DNA of 64,000 bases. Origin: Xanthomarina sp. F1114 (GTDB taxonomy: Bacteria > Bacteroidota > Bacteroidia > Flavobacteriales > Flavobacteriaceae). Below the pieces are notes generated by a model. That model saw nothing but the letters and a program-made list of their open reading frames with translations, searched no databases and had not been told where the DNA came from. This document shows, in pieces, positions 29,848 to 39,201 of this stretch. Both the position numbers and the translations under genes were made by a program. The DNA lies in the NCBI RefSeq assembly GCF_026410255.1, contig NZ_JAPMLL010000002.1, positions 1 through 64,000 of the forward strand, read 5' to 3'. Position 1 is the stretch's first letter. Each line of letters opens with the position of its first letter.

Positions 29848-31218
29848 TTAATTAGTTACTGCATTTTGAGTTACTTCTGTTCCCATATAATCTTGAACAG
29901 TTCTAAATCCAATATAACTTCTCGCAGAATCTGCGTATTCGTAATCTCTAGAGCTTACTTGTAAATAGTATTTTACATCTTTCCAAGATCCTCCACGAAC
30001 AACTTTACGTTTGTTATTAATATCGTTAACACTAGGGTTAATAGTAGAAACATATTCGTAAGAAGCAGGATCGTAAGATGCACTTACCCATTCTGACACG
30101 TTTCCAGCCATATTGTATAAGTTAAAGTCGTTTGGCTCGTAAGATTTAGCTTCAACAGTATATAAAGCTTGATCTGCAGCGTAATCTCCTCTTAAAGGCT
30201 TAAAGTTTGCCATAAAACAACCTCTGTCGTTTTTTGTATATGGACCACCCCAAGGATAAGTAGCAGCTTGAAGACCTCCTCTTGCAGCATATTCCCATTC
30301 AGCTTCTGAAGGTAATCTATAAGAGTTTACAAAATGTTGTTTTCTGCTTTTTCTATAAGAATTATGATACAAAGTTCTCCATTGACAAAAAGCTTTTGCT
30401 TGTGTCCAAGAAACTCCAACTACAGGATAATCTCCGTAAGCATCATGCCAGAAGTAATCGTTGTGCATTGGCTCATTATAAGAGTATGCAAAATCTCTAA
30501 TCCAAGCAGTTGTATCTGGATAAATCTCTACTTCCTCCTTAATAATAACATCTTTTCTTTTTAAAGATCTATTTTTAGCGGCTTTCTCGATGTCCATATA
30601 AGTGTATTGAAACTTAAATTTAGTAACATCCCAAGTTCTTTGACCATTATATGATTCCTCAAGTGGAATATACATAGTATCCATTACCTCAGCATAATAC
30701 TCATCTGGATAATCTGCCGTGTCAAATAAAATTTCAACATCGTGATTCAGTTTTCTTCCTTCGTAACCAGTTGGCCCTAGACCACTATAGTTATCATACA
30801 TGTACTTTTCGTAAACAGTCATGTTTTCAGGATCTGAATCTTTAAAAGCGTATTCTCCAATACCTCCGTTTCCAGGAACTTCTCCAATTTCATCAGCAAG
30901 AATAGCTAATTTAGTTCTAATTGTAGAATCTCTTACCCAATTTACAAATTGACGATATTCGCTATTTGTAATTTCTGTAGCGTCCATATAGAATGACCTA
31001 ACAGTTACTGTTTTAGAAGGCGCATCATTAATACCTGCTAAATCGTCGTCTGCTTTACCCATTATAAAGGCTCCACCAGGCACTAACTCCATACCAAAAG
31101 GCTGTTCAGGATGCCACTTCTTTCCTTTAACACCCACTAACTGACCTCTGTCTCCAGAGCCACAACTAGCTAAAAATGTTAAAACTGCGGTTAATAAAAT
31201 AAACTTCTTCATATCCAT
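29848..31218 (-). CDS. gldK: Gliding motility / type IX secretion lipoprotein GldK
   Basis: The 456-residue protein has a lipoprotein signal (TFLASCGSG, Cys near residue 19) and a formylglycine-generating-enzyme-like fold (FGMELVPGGAFIMG, YFWHDAYGDYPVVGVSWTQAKAFCQWR, RLPSEAEWEYAARGG, NLYNMAGNVSEWV, RGGSWKDVKYYLQVSSRDY). It acts as an outer-membrane-anchored ring subunit with GldN, not as a sulfatase activator. It is the first gene of the operon. A Met two codons into the frame is an alternative start. No clear TAnnTTTG box is seen in the 93 nt before the upstream terminator. Confidence 0.95.
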   Translation of the reverse strand: MDMKKFILLTAVLTFLASCGSGDRGQLVGVKGKKWHPEQPFGMELVPGGAFIMGKADDDLAGINDAPSKTVTVRSFYMDATEITNSEYRQFVNWVRDSTIRTKLAILADEIGEVPGNGGIGEYAFKDSDPENMTVYEKYMYDNYSGLGPTGYEGRKLNHDVEILFDTADYPDEYYAEVMDTMYIPLEESYNGQRTWDVTKFKFQYTYMDIEKAAKNRSLKRKDVIIKEEVEIYPDTTAWIRDFAYSYNEPMHNDYFWHDAYGDYPVVGVSWTQAKAFCQWRTLYHNSYRKSRKQHFVNSYRLPSEAEWEYAARGGLQAATYPWGGPYTKNDRGCFMANFKPLRGDYAADQALYTVEAKSYEPNDFNLYNMAGNVSEWVSASYDPASYEYVSTINPSVNDINNKRKVVRGGSWKDVKYYLQVSSRDYEYADSARSYIGFRTVQDYMGTEVTQNAVTN

Positions 31219-31311
31219 AGAAAACTCGAGGTTAATAATTTAATTTTTGTGTCTTAAAAATTTTAAGAGCGTAAACATATCTATATATTTTATAAAAAAC
31301 AACTTTTTTTT

Positions 31312-31336
31312 AAAAAAATTCACGCTTCATCGTGAA
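31312..31336 (-). terminator. Terminator of the topA / arginase-fold operon
   Basis: On the minus strand a 6-bp stem (TTCACG/CGTGAA) with a 6-nt loop is followed by seven T. Confidence 0.7.
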
Positions 31337-31381
31337 AATAATGCGGTTCAACGATGAAAAGAGCGAATTTTAACACAGTCG

Positions 31382-32548
31382 TCATATACAGTTTTTTTGA
31401 TAAGCCTTGTACCACCGATCTGGCAACTTATTATTACAGGCATCTAAATAATCTCCATGCATGCATGGTAATAACGTATGTCTTTTTAGTTTAGTATTCA
31501 CTTCCTCTAAAAAAGGAATTTCAATCCACCAACGTTGTGTTTTTATACTTTTATAAAACACCAATTCTTGATCGTCGACCAAAGTAATGAATTTCTGATA
31601 ACTTTCGTCATTTAAAAAGTCATCATCTTTAATTCTACAATTTACTCCTTCTATAAAGTACCAAATAATTTGCGCAACCATCATAGAAGTAATAGCATCA
31701 TCTGAAGATGGCTTATACTCATATATTCCTATTGAAGAAACTTTATTACTTATTCCGGCGTATCTGGAGATGGCACAAATCTCTTTTCCATCTAATCCGT
31801 TGGGAGAAGATTTTTGTCTAGAACTCAATTCGGAAGCTTTTATGGCAGTTAAATCAATACTAACAATATTAGCATCTCTTAAAACGGGTTCTGCCAAGGT
31901 TATATCATTTGAAACTTGACCTAATCTATAAGATTCAAAATAGAGCTTATCCATTAAATCTATTTCCTCTTGTGAGTTGAAATAGGTCTGGTAGCCTAAA
32001 GTTGCATAATTAAATAGGTTATAAGGCTGGTCTAAAATTATTTTACCCACAAAGCTATCGTTCTTTATAGGTTTAGCAGAATCTCCTAAATCGAATTTAG
32101 AATCTACATTAACTATATTAACCATTGGCGCTAAAGTATCATAAGCACGATAGTTAGCATAAGTTAAATCTTGACTCCCTCCTATTATAATAGGAATAAT
32201 GTTTTTTTGAACTAAAATATTTATAGTTGTCTTTAACGCAAAATACGTATCCTCTACAGATTCTCCCTTATTAATATCTCCTAAGTCGGCGATAGTTTTG
32301 TGCCAACTTCCTGGAAATAAAGAATAAAGTGATTTTCGAATCTCATCTAAATCAAATTCTTCTCCTATATAATTGATATCGTTCCTGTTTTCAAGAACAC
32401 CAATTATAGCCATATCCACATTTTCCAATTCTGGAATACCTTCTTGCTTAGAATGAATCTTGATTTTTTTTCCTAAGGTTTGTTGAGACAATAACTCGTT
32501 ATGAGCTAGGACCATATCGGAAACAGGAGAAAGAAAATTAAAATTCAT
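31382..32548 (-). CDS. Arginase/formimidoylglutamase-fold protein with degenerate metal site
   Basis: The 388-residue protein aligns with the ureohydrolase fold: a central IIPIIIGGSQDLTYA strand, NIVNVDSKFDLGD, ANIVSIDLTAIKASE, and SSIGIYEYKPSSDD near residue 275. In active family members these blocks read GGDH, DAHxD and SxDxDxxD. Here the His of the first is Gln, the His of the second is Lys, and the second Asp of the third is Thr, so three of six manganese ligands are replaced. The annotation formimidoylglutamase would therefore be misleading; a non-catalytic or altered role is likely. It follows topA by 24 nt in the same direction and precedes gldK. Confidence 0.82.
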   Translation of the reverse strand: MNFNFLSPVSDMVLAHNELLSQQTLGKKIKIHSKQEGIPELENVDMAIIGVLENRNDINYIGEEFDLDEIRKSLYSLFPGSWHKTIADLGDINKGESVEDTYFALKTTINILVQKNIIPIIIGGSQDLTYANYRAYDTLAPMVNIVNVDSKFDLGDSAKPIKNDSFVGKIILDQPYNLFNYATLGYQTYFNSQEEIDLMDKLYFESYRLGQVSNDITLAEPVLRDANIVSIDLTAIKASELSSRQKSSPNGLDGKEICAISRYAGISNKVSSIGIYEYKPSSDDAITSMMVAQIIWYFIEGVNCRIKDDDFLNDESYQKFITLVDDQELVFYKSIKTQRWWIEIPFLEEVNTKLKRHTLLPCMHGDYLDACNNKLPDRWYKAYQKNCI

Positions 32549-32572
32549 TAGACCTTATATATATAGCTTTAA

Positions 32573-35077
32573 TTATTTTTTCTTTTTAGTTGTTTTTTTG
32601 GCTGTAGACTTTTTCTTAGTTGCCTTCTTCTTTGGAGCCTTTTCTTCTATAAGAGTTTGAGCTTCCTTTAAAGTCATTTTAGATACATCCACAGTTTTAG
32701 GTAATTCAATTTTAATTTTACCTTTAATAACATTGTGCCTTCCCCATCTTGCCTTCTCTACTTTTATCCCTTCTTCTTCCCAGTGGTGAATTACCTTGTC
32801 TATCTCTTTCTGAATTTTCTCTTCAATAAGTGTTACAATATCTGTGTCTGATAGATTGTCCCAATCGTACTTCTTGTTTACATTAATAAACATATTGTTC
32901 CACTTGATATATGGACCAAAACGACCTTTACCTTTTTGAACTGGTAAATCTTTATACATATATATAGGAGCGTCTGCTTTTTGTTTTTCCTTAATTAAAA
33001 CAATAGCATCGTCTAATTCCACACTTAACGGGTCTACTCCTTTTGGTAACGACACGTATTGAGAGCCAAATTTTACATAAGGTCCAAAACGTCCATTATT
33101 TACAACTACTTCTTCGTTTTCAAAAGTTCCCAGTTTTTTTGGAAGTTGAAATAAATCCATAGCTTCCTCATAAGTAATAGTATTTAATTGTTGTTCTGGA
33201 GAAAGACTAGCAAAGGTTGGTTTCTCTTCATCGTCAACAGTTCCAATTTGAACCATTGGTCCAAATTTTCCTAAACGTACACTTACTTGTTTTCCTGTTT
33301 TTGGATCTTTTCCTAAAATGCGCTCTCCAGATTCTCTATCAGCATTTTCTTGAACATCTACTACTATAGGATGAAAATCTTTGTAGAAATCCTTCATCAT
33401 CTTTGTCCAATTGACTTTTCCTTCTGCAATATCATCAAAGTCTTCTTCAACTTTAGCTGTAAAGTTATAGTCTAGAATATTTTGAAAGTGATTTACCAAG
33501 AAGTCCGTAACAATCATCCCAATATCTGTTGGAACTAATTTCCCCTTATCCGAACCTACTTTTTCGGTAAGCATCTTATCTTTTACTTGACCGTTTTTTA
33601 ATGTTAACTGCGAATAATCGCGCTCAACACCTTCAACAGTCCCTTTTTCTACATAATTTCTATTCTGAATAGTAGAAATTGTTGGTGCATAAGTAGACGG
33701 TCTACCAATACCTAACTCTTCCAGTTGTTTTACTAAAGAAGCCTCAGTATATCTGTATGGAGCTCGCGTATAACGCTCTGTTGCTGTAATATAATTATTA
33801 AGAAGCGCCTCGTTAGATTTCATTGCCGGTAACATACCTTCTTGCTCGGTATCTTCGTCGTCTGTGCCTTCCAAATACACTTTTAAAAATCCTTCAAAAG
33901 TGATTACCTCTCCATTTGCAGTAAAAATTTCTTTGTGGGTTGAAGCACTGATTTTTACGTTCGTCCTTTCTAATTTAGCATCGCTCATTTGCGAAGCAAT
34001 AGCACGTTTCCAGATTAAATCGTATAATCTAGCTTGATCTCTATCTATATCTACAGAGTGTAACGAAAAATCTGTAGGTCTAATAGCCTCATGCGCCTCT
34101 TGAGCACCTTTAGATTTTCCTTTATAATTTCTTGGTTTACTAAATTTTGTACCGTAAGCATTTTCAATTTCGGTTTGAGCGCCTTTTCTAGCTTCGTCAG
34201 ATAAATTGACACTATCTGTTCTCATATAAGTAATTAAACCTGCTTCGTACAAACGCTGTGCTAAAGTCATGGTTTTACTTACCGAAAAATATAATTTTCT
34301 AGCTGCTTCTTGTTGTAAGGTTGAAGTTGTAAAAGGTGCAGCTGGGGATTTTTTAGCTGGTTTTTTCTCTAATTCTGCAACCTTAAAATTGGCTGTTGCA
34401 TTTTTCTCTAAAAAGCTTTGTGCTTCTTCTTTAGCACTAAAGTTTTTTGGTAATTTTGCTTTAAATGCCTGTCCTGCTTCATTAGCAAATTCAGCATCTA
34501 TTCTATATGAACCTACAGGCTCAAAATTTTGAATTTCGCGCTCTCGCTCTACAATTAGTCTTACAGAAACCGATTGCACACGTCCAGCAGAAAGTCCGCC
34601 TTTTACTTTTCTCCAAAGTACAGGCGAAAGCTCGTAACCTACAATTCTATCTAAAACACGACGTGCTTGTTGCGCATCTACCAAATCGTAATCGATTCCT
34701 CTTGGGTTTTCAATGGCTTTATTAATGGCCGTTTTAGTAATCTCGTGAAAAACTATTCTTTTCGTTTTCTCTTCTTCCAAGTTTAGAGATTCGGCTAAAT
34801 GCCAGGCTATAGCTTCTCCCTCTCTATCTTCATCACTTGCTAACCAAACCATATCGGCTTTCTTAGCTAAGTCTTTAAGTTTCTTAACAACTGCTTTTTT
34901 ATCTTTGGAAACTTCATATTTTGGTTTAAAATCTCCATCTACATCTACTCCTAATTCTTTTGAAGGTAAATCTGCAATATGTCCAAAACTAGATTCTACC
35001 TTGAAGTCTTTTCCAAGGAACTTTTCTATGGTTTTAGCCTTTGCAGGTGACTCAACAATTACTAAATTCTTCGCCAT
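32573..35077 (-). CDS. topA: DNA topoisomerase I (type IA)
   Basis: The 834-residue enzyme relaxes negative supercoils. The TOPRIM domain is at the N-terminus (LVIVESPAKAKTIEKFLG; acidic triad in LASDEDREGEAIAWHL). The catalytic Tyr is in GLITYMRTDSVNLS near residue 285. The C-terminus has no Cys zinc ribbons but several GRFGPYVKFG-type Topo_C repeats, then a Lys-rich tail (APKKKATKKKSTAKKTT). This is the usual Bacteroidota form. A -7 box lies 20 nt upstream of the ATG. The arginase-fold gene is co-transcribed downstream. Confidence 0.96.
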   Translation of the reverse strand: MAKNLVIVESPAKAKTIEKFLGKDFKVESSFGHIADLPSKELGVDVDGDFKPKYEVSKDKKAVVKKLKDLAKKADMVWLASDEDREGEAIAWHLAESLNLEEEKTKRIVFHEITKTAINKAIENPRGIDYDLVDAQQARRVLDRIVGYELSPVLWRKVKGGLSAGRVQSVSVRLIVEREREIQNFEPVGSYRIDAEFANEAGQAFKAKLPKNFSAKEEAQSFLEKNATANFKVAELEKKPAKKSPAAPFTTSTLQQEAARKLYFSVSKTMTLAQRLYEAGLITYMRTDSVNLSDEARKGAQTEIENAYGTKFSKPRNYKGKSKGAQEAHEAIRPTDFSLHSVDIDRDQARLYDLIWKRAIASQMSDAKLERTNVKISASTHKEIFTANGEVITFEGFLKVYLEGTDDEDTEQEGMLPAMKSNEALLNNYITATERYTRAPYRYTEASLVKQLEELGIGRPSTYAPTISTIQNRNYVEKGTVEGVERDYSQLTLKNGQVKDKMLTEKVGSDKGKLVPTDIGMIVTDFLVNHFQNILDYNFTAKVEEDFDDIAEGKVNWTKMMKDFYKDFHPIVVDVQENADRESGERILGKDPKTGKQVSVRLGKFGPMVQIGTVDDEEKPTFASLSPEQQLNTITYEEAMDLFQLPKKLGTFENEEVVVNNGRFGPYVKFGSQYVSLPKGVDPLSVELDDAIVLIKEKQKADAPIYMYKDLPVQKGKGRFGPYIKWNNMFINVNKKYDWDNLSDTDIVTLIEEKIQKEIDKVIHHWEEEGIKVEKARWGRHNVIKGKIKIELPKTVDVSKMTLKEAQTLIEEKAPKKKATKKKSTAKKTTKKKK

Positions 35078-35096
35078 TTATCATTTTTTAAGGCTA

Positions 35097-35104
35097 CAAA
35101 TGTA
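35097..35104 (-). promoter_or_regulatory. -7 element (TACATTTG) of topA
   Basis: It matches TAnnTTTG on the minus strand with 19 nt between box and ATG. No -33 TTTG is evident. Confidence 0.5.
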
Positions 35105-35356
35105 TGTGAAAAAAAATATATCTACCTAATTAATAAATTATTCAAGTGCATTTTATCGACATTTTTCTGATTTTACCCTCTAAAAAACACCTTTAATCGG
35201 CTGACAAAATAATAAGCATTAACTCGTACTAATTCAACAGCAGTCGTAATACCAATGATTTCGTTATAAATAAAATAAGTTGGAATTTAAGAAAGATAAA
35301 GAGTGATAAAATTTTCTGAAGGAATAATAATTCTATCTATAATATGGTAAGTTTTA

Positions 35357-36127
35357 TTATTCCAAATTAGATTCAGTATGAATTTCAACAGTTGTATTCC
35401 TGTCATTTTTATGAAATCCAACCACTTCTTTATAAATAAAAAGAGGAGGTAAATAAACTATAGAGATTGTTAACACAACTCCAATTCCACAAGCAATTAA
35501 ACCCAACATACCAATTACTCCGGCAACAAACATGGTTATAAAAGTTAAAAGCCATTTTTTATTACCTAACTGAAAACTTAACTTAATTATAGCTAATTCT
35601 TCTAATTCTGGATTATTAGCTAGTATAACAGCAAAAAAAGACAAAGGTATAAACACATATAAATAAGGTACAAAAAACATAAGTTGAGCAACAACGGCTA
35701 TAGCGGTATAAATAATTCCCAACATAAATACTTTAGAAAAATAGGCCTTATTAAAGAAAAAGAAATAATTTTCATCTATATTTTCTTCTAACATAAACTG
35801 TCTGCACATTCTATAAAAGGCTGCAAGAATAGCAAGTGTTACCGTATTAATTAAAATAGTTTGTGGTATTCCGTAAATAGCACTCAGAAAATAAGTGTCG
35901 TAAAAATTAGCAAGATCGAAGTCCTCTTGGAAGGTTAAATTTTGTGGTGTTAGTCCAATAAGTCCAAAAACCATAATAATTCCAAAAACAAAAACTACAA
36001 TCATTAAAACAGCAATAAACCCCTTTAACCAAATATGTTTAAATAATTCGATAACATCATTAATAAGATTTCCAAAATCTAGTTGCGGAGCATTTTTAAT
36101 TCTGGTTTCTAATTCGTGGTAGGTCAT
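35357..36127 (-). CDS. Multi-pass membrane protein, function unknown
   Basis: The 256-residue protein has about six hydrophobic segments (around residues 35-58, 82-105, 130-150, 150-172, 193-215 and 215-235) after a soluble N-terminal stretch of 30 residues. I do not recognise the family. It resembles the loosely defined integral membrane proteins of Bacteroidota that carry a cytoplasmic N-terminal helix. It is divergent from miaB. No catalytic motif is visible. Confidence 0.7.
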   Translation of the reverse strand: MTYHELETRIKNAPQLDFGNLINDVIELFKHIWLKGFIAVLMIVVFVFGIIMVFGLIGLTPQNLTFQEDFDLANFYDTYFLSAIYGIPQTILINTVTLAILAAFYRMCRQFMLEENIDENYFFFFNKAYFSKVFMLGIIYTAIAVVAQLMFFVPYLYVFIPLSFFAVILANNPELEELAIIKLSFQLGNKKWLLTFITMFVAGVIGMLGLIACGIGVVLTISIVYLPPLFIYKEVVGFHKNDRNTTVEIHTESNLE

Positions 36128-36202
36128 TAATAGCTGATTTATTTAGGGTTTAAAAGTACTTAAATTCTCTTACTTCTTACAATAAATTTAACACACTGTC
36201 AC

Positions 36203-36235
36203 TTTGTCACTTTCCTTAAAATAATTGTATCTTTG
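36203..36235 (+). promoter_or_regulatory. Promoter of miaB (TTTG-N21-TATCTTTG)
   Basis: TTTG at 36203-36206 and TATCTTTG at 36228-36235 fit the Bacteroidota -33/-7 pattern with a 21-nt spacer. The predicted leader before the ATG at 36293 is about 50 nt. Confidence 0.6.
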
Positions 36236-36292
36236 CTGCTTCTTGTTCCAACGGGCAGAAAAATTGACTAAAAATAATTTTTCAAAAGAACT

Positions 36293-37738
36293 ATGAATAA
36301 AGTTATAGACGAAAGTAAACAAGGCGAAAGTCTAGTTTTAGAAAATAAAGAACAAAATTCACGTAAGCTTTATATTGAAAGTTACGGCTGCGCCATGAAT
36401 TTTAGCGATAGTGAAGTTGTAGCCTCCATTCTTTCAGATCAAGGATACAATACCACACAAAATCTTGAAGATGCAGATTTGGTTTTAGTAAACACCTGTT
36501 CTATTCGGGATAAAGCCGAACAAACCATTAGAAAACGTTTAGAAAAATACAATGCCGTAAAACGCACCAATCCTGGCATGAAAGTAGGTGTTTTAGGATG
36601 TATGGCTGAACGATTAAAAAGCAAATTTCTTGAAGAAGAGAAAATTGTAGATTTAGTTGTTGGTCCAGATGCCTATAAAGACTTACCTAATTTGCTTGCC
36701 GAAGTTGAAGACGGAAGAGAAGCTATTAATGTGATTCTTTCTAAAGAAGAAACTTATGGCGATATTTCTCCAGTACGCTTAAATAGTAATGGAGTAACTG
36801 CTTTTGTTTCCATTACTCGTGGGTGCGATAATATGTGCACGTTTTGTGTGGTTCCGTTTACAAGAGGCCGAGAAAGAAGCCGTGACCCACAAAGTATTTT
36901 AGGAGAGATTGACGATTTGTGGACTAGAGGTTTTAAAGAAATTACACTTTTAGGACAGAATGTTGACAGCTACCTTTGGTATGGAGGAGGCTTAAAAAAA
37001 GATTTTGATAAAGCAAGCGATTTACAAAAAGCAACAGCCATACATTTTGCTAATCTTTTAGATATGTGTGCTAAAGCATATCCAAAAATGCGTATTCGTT
37101 TTTCTACTTCAAATCCTCAGGATTTAACTTTGGACGTGATAGAAACCATGGCAAAACACAACAATATTTGCAAGCATATTCATTTACCTGTTCAAAGTGG
37201 AAGCAACAGAATTTTAAAAGAAATGAACCGTTTGCATACTAGAGAAGAATATTTCGCTTTAATAGATAATATTAAAAGAATCCTTCCAGAATGTGCTATT
37301 AGTCAAGATTTAATTGCTGGTTTTCCAACAGAAACAGAGCAAGACCATCAAGATACTTTAAGTTTATTGGACTATGTAAAATACAATTTTGGTTTTATGT
37401 ACACCTATTCTGAAAGACCAGGAACTATGGCAGGACGTAAGCTGGAAGACGATGTGCCAGAAGATGTTAAAAAACGTAGGTTAGCAGAAATTGTTCAGCG
37501 TCAACGCGAACATAGTGCTATTAAAACTGAAGCATATTTAAATACGGTGGTTGAAGTTTTAATTGAAAAGGAATCTAAAAAATCGGATGCTGAATGGTCT
37601 GGAAGAACGTCGCAAAATAGTGTGGCCGTTTTTCCAAAAGAAAATTATAAAATTGGCGATTTAGTCAATGTAAAAATAAACGATTGCACCAGCGCCACTT
37701 TAATTGGGGTAGCTACTGGATTATCGGATAATAATTAG
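36293..37738 (+). CDS. miaB: tRNA-2-methylthio-N6-dimethylallyladenosine synthase MiaB
   Basis: The 481-residue radical SAM enzyme adds the methylthio group to i6A37 of tRNAs. The N-terminal UPF0004 domain has YGCAMNFSDSEVV, NTCSIRDKAE and LGCMAERL, giving the three Cys of the auxiliary cluster. The radical SAM motif is CDNMCTFC near residue 178, followed by PFTRGRERSR. A C-terminal TRAM domain closes the protein. The length is usual for the family. It leads the housekeeping block that continues with the sigma-54 activator. Confidence 0.96.
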   Translation: MNKVIDESKQGESLVLENKEQNSRKLYIESYGCAMNFSDSEVVASILSDQGYNTTQNLEDADLVLVNTCSIRDKAEQTIRKRLEKYNAVKRTNPGMKVGVLGCMAERLKSKFLEEEKIVDLVVGPDAYKDLPNLLAEVEDGREAINVILSKEETYGDISPVRLNSNGVTAFVSITRGCDNMCTFCVVPFTRGRERSRDPQSILGEIDDLWTRGFKEITLLGQNVDSYLWYGGGLKKDFDKASDLQKATAIHFANLLDMCAKAYPKMRIRFSTSNPQDLTLDVIETMAKHNNICKHIHLPVQSGSNRILKEMNRLHTREEYFALIDNIKRILPECAISQDLIAGFPTETEQDHQDTLSLLDYVKYNFGFMYTYSERPGTMAGRKLEDDVPEDVKKRRLAEIVQRQREHSAIKTEAYLNTVVEVLIEKESKKSDAEWSGRTSQNSVAVFPKENYKIGDLVNVKINDCTSATLIGVATGLSDNN

Positions 37739-37744
37739 CGAATT

Positions 37745-37758
37745 CCTGCAATTGCGGG
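37745..37758. repeat. Short palindrome, copy 1 of CCTGC-N4-GCAGG-type repeat
   Basis: CCTGC, AATT, GCGGG: a 5-bp stem with one G-T wobble, directly after miaB. Three related palindromes lie within 3.8 kb. Confidence 0.5.
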
Positions 37759-37907
37759 CATTTTATAAATTAAACTCTGTAGCTGAATTTATTATAGAAT
37801 ACGAAAGGGAAGTAGGTAGAATTAGGTCAACAATCAATGCTTCTTTATCAATCGGTAATCAATTTGAACCAAATAGTTTCACCTACGATTATATAACAAA
37901 GTACTAA
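37752..37907 (+). pseudogene. Possible gene-end remnant (about 51 codons, no start)
   Basis: In the spacer between miaB and the sigma-54 activator one frame stays open to a TAA at 37907. It encodes a plausible-looking C-terminal segment (EFIIEYEREVGRIRSTINAS, then NQFEPNSFTYDYITKY). There is no ATG. The composition looks coding, but I recognise no family. It could be the tail of a lost gene or chance. Confidence 0.3.
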
Positions 37908-37920
37908 TTAAAAATTATTT

Positions 37921-37932
37921 CTGCTTTTGCAG
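37921..37932. repeat. Short palindrome, copy 2 (CTGC-TTTT-GCAG)
   Basis: This perfect palindrome lies 9 nt before the ATG of the sigma-54 activator, so it overlaps the ribosome-binding region. Confidence 0.5.
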
Positions 37933-37941
37933 GGAATTAAT

Positions 37942-39201
37942 ATGGAATCCATTCAAGCAACAAAACAACGATTTGGAATTATTGGTAACGATGCTAAGCT
38001 TAATCGTTCCATAGAAAAAGCTATGCAAGTGGCACCAACAGATATTTCAGTTTTAGTAACTGGAGAGTCTGGGGTTGGAAAAGAGAGCATTCCCAAAATT
38101 ATCCATCAATTATCACACAGAAAACACGGAAAATACATAGCTGTAAACTGTGGAGCTATCCCAGAAGGAACTATCGATTCCGAGCTTTTTGGACACGAAA
38201 AAGGAGCTTTTACAGGTGCTACACAAACAAGATCTGGATATTTTGAGGTAGCCGATGGAGGAACAATCTTTCTAGATGAAGTTGGCGAATTACCGCTTAC
38301 CACACAAGTACGCTTATTGCGAGTTCTAGAAAATGGCGAGTTTATTAAAGTAGGCTCTAGTCAAGTGCAAAAAACCAATGTGCGCATTGTAGCGGCTACT
38401 AACGTAAATATGTTCGAAGCCATTAAAAAAGAAAAGTTTCGTGAAGATCTTTACTACAGATTAAGCACCGTGGAAATTCACTTACCGCCATTAAGAGAAA
38501 GAAAAGAAGATATTCACTTATTATTTAGAAAATTTGCAAGCGATTTTGCATTAAAGTATAAAATGCCAACTATTAAATTAACAGACGATGCCGTAGTTGT
38601 CTTGTTAAAATATAGATGGAGTGGAAACGTTAGACAATTACGAAATATAGCCGAGCAGATTTCAGTTCTAGAGCAAAATAGAACTATTAATGCAAGCACA
38701 CTGGAAGGATATTTGCCAAACGAAGGCAGCAATTTACCTGCCGTTGTTAATACTTCTAAGTCTGAAAGCGATTTCAGCAATGAGCGCGAAATTCTATATA
38801 AAGTCTTATTCGATATGAAAAGCGATATCAACGACTTAAAGAAACTAACCATGGAACTCATGAAAAGCGGAAGTGGCAAAGATGTTCAGAAGGACCAAGA
38901 AGGACTTATTCAAAAAATATATGGAGAAGAAGACGAAGAAGATGTTACTATAGAAGACTTAGAAATTTTAGCTATTGGAGAGAAATCAGAAGACAGTTTC
39001 GAGCCTTCAGCAGAACCACAAGATAAATACCATTTTGCTGAAGAAATTGAAGAAGAAGAAACTTTATCTTTACAAGACAAAGAATTGGAACTTATAAAAA
39101 AATCGTTGGAACGCCATGAAGGCAAACGCAAACTAGCAGCTGCCGAATTGGGAATTAGCGAACGCACCTTATATAGAAAAATAAAGCAATACGACTTATG
39201 A
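37942..39201 (+). CDS. Sigma-54-dependent transcriptional activator without receiver domain
   Basis: I chose the ATG at 37942 over a TTG five codons upstream. The 420-residue protein begins almost directly with the AAA+ domain: Walker A GESGVGKES (the usual T is E), the sigma-54 contact loop GAFTGA, Walker B GGTIFLDEVGELP, and the R-finger region WSGNVRQLRNIAEQ. An acidic linker of about 100 residues follows, then a Fis-type HTH (RKLAAAELGISERTLYRKI). There is no N-terminal sensor, so activity may be set by level or partner. The variant Walker A keeps the essential Lys. Its stop overlaps the lptE start. A sigma-54-like site precedes groES 2 kb downstream. Confidence 0.92.
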   Translation: MESIQATKQRFGIIGNDAKLNRSIEKAMQVAPTDISVLVTGESGVGKESIPKIIHQLSHRKHGKYIAVNCGAIPEGTIDSELFGHEKGAFTGATQTRSGYFEVADGGTIFLDEVGELPLTTQVRLLRVLENGEFIKVGSSQVQKTNVRIVAATNVNMFEAIKKEKFREDLYYRLSTVEIHLPPLRERKEDIHLLFRKFASDFALKYKMPTIKLTDDAVVVLLKYRWSGNVRQLRNIAEQISVLEQNRTINASTLEGYLPNEGSNLPAVVNTSKSESDFSNEREILYKVLFDMKSDINDLKKLTMELMKSGSGKDVQKDQEGLIQKIYGEEDEEDVTIEDLEILAIGEKSEDSFEPSAEPQDKYHFAEEIEEEETLSLQDKELELIKKSLERHEGKRKLAAAELGISERTLYRKIKQYDL

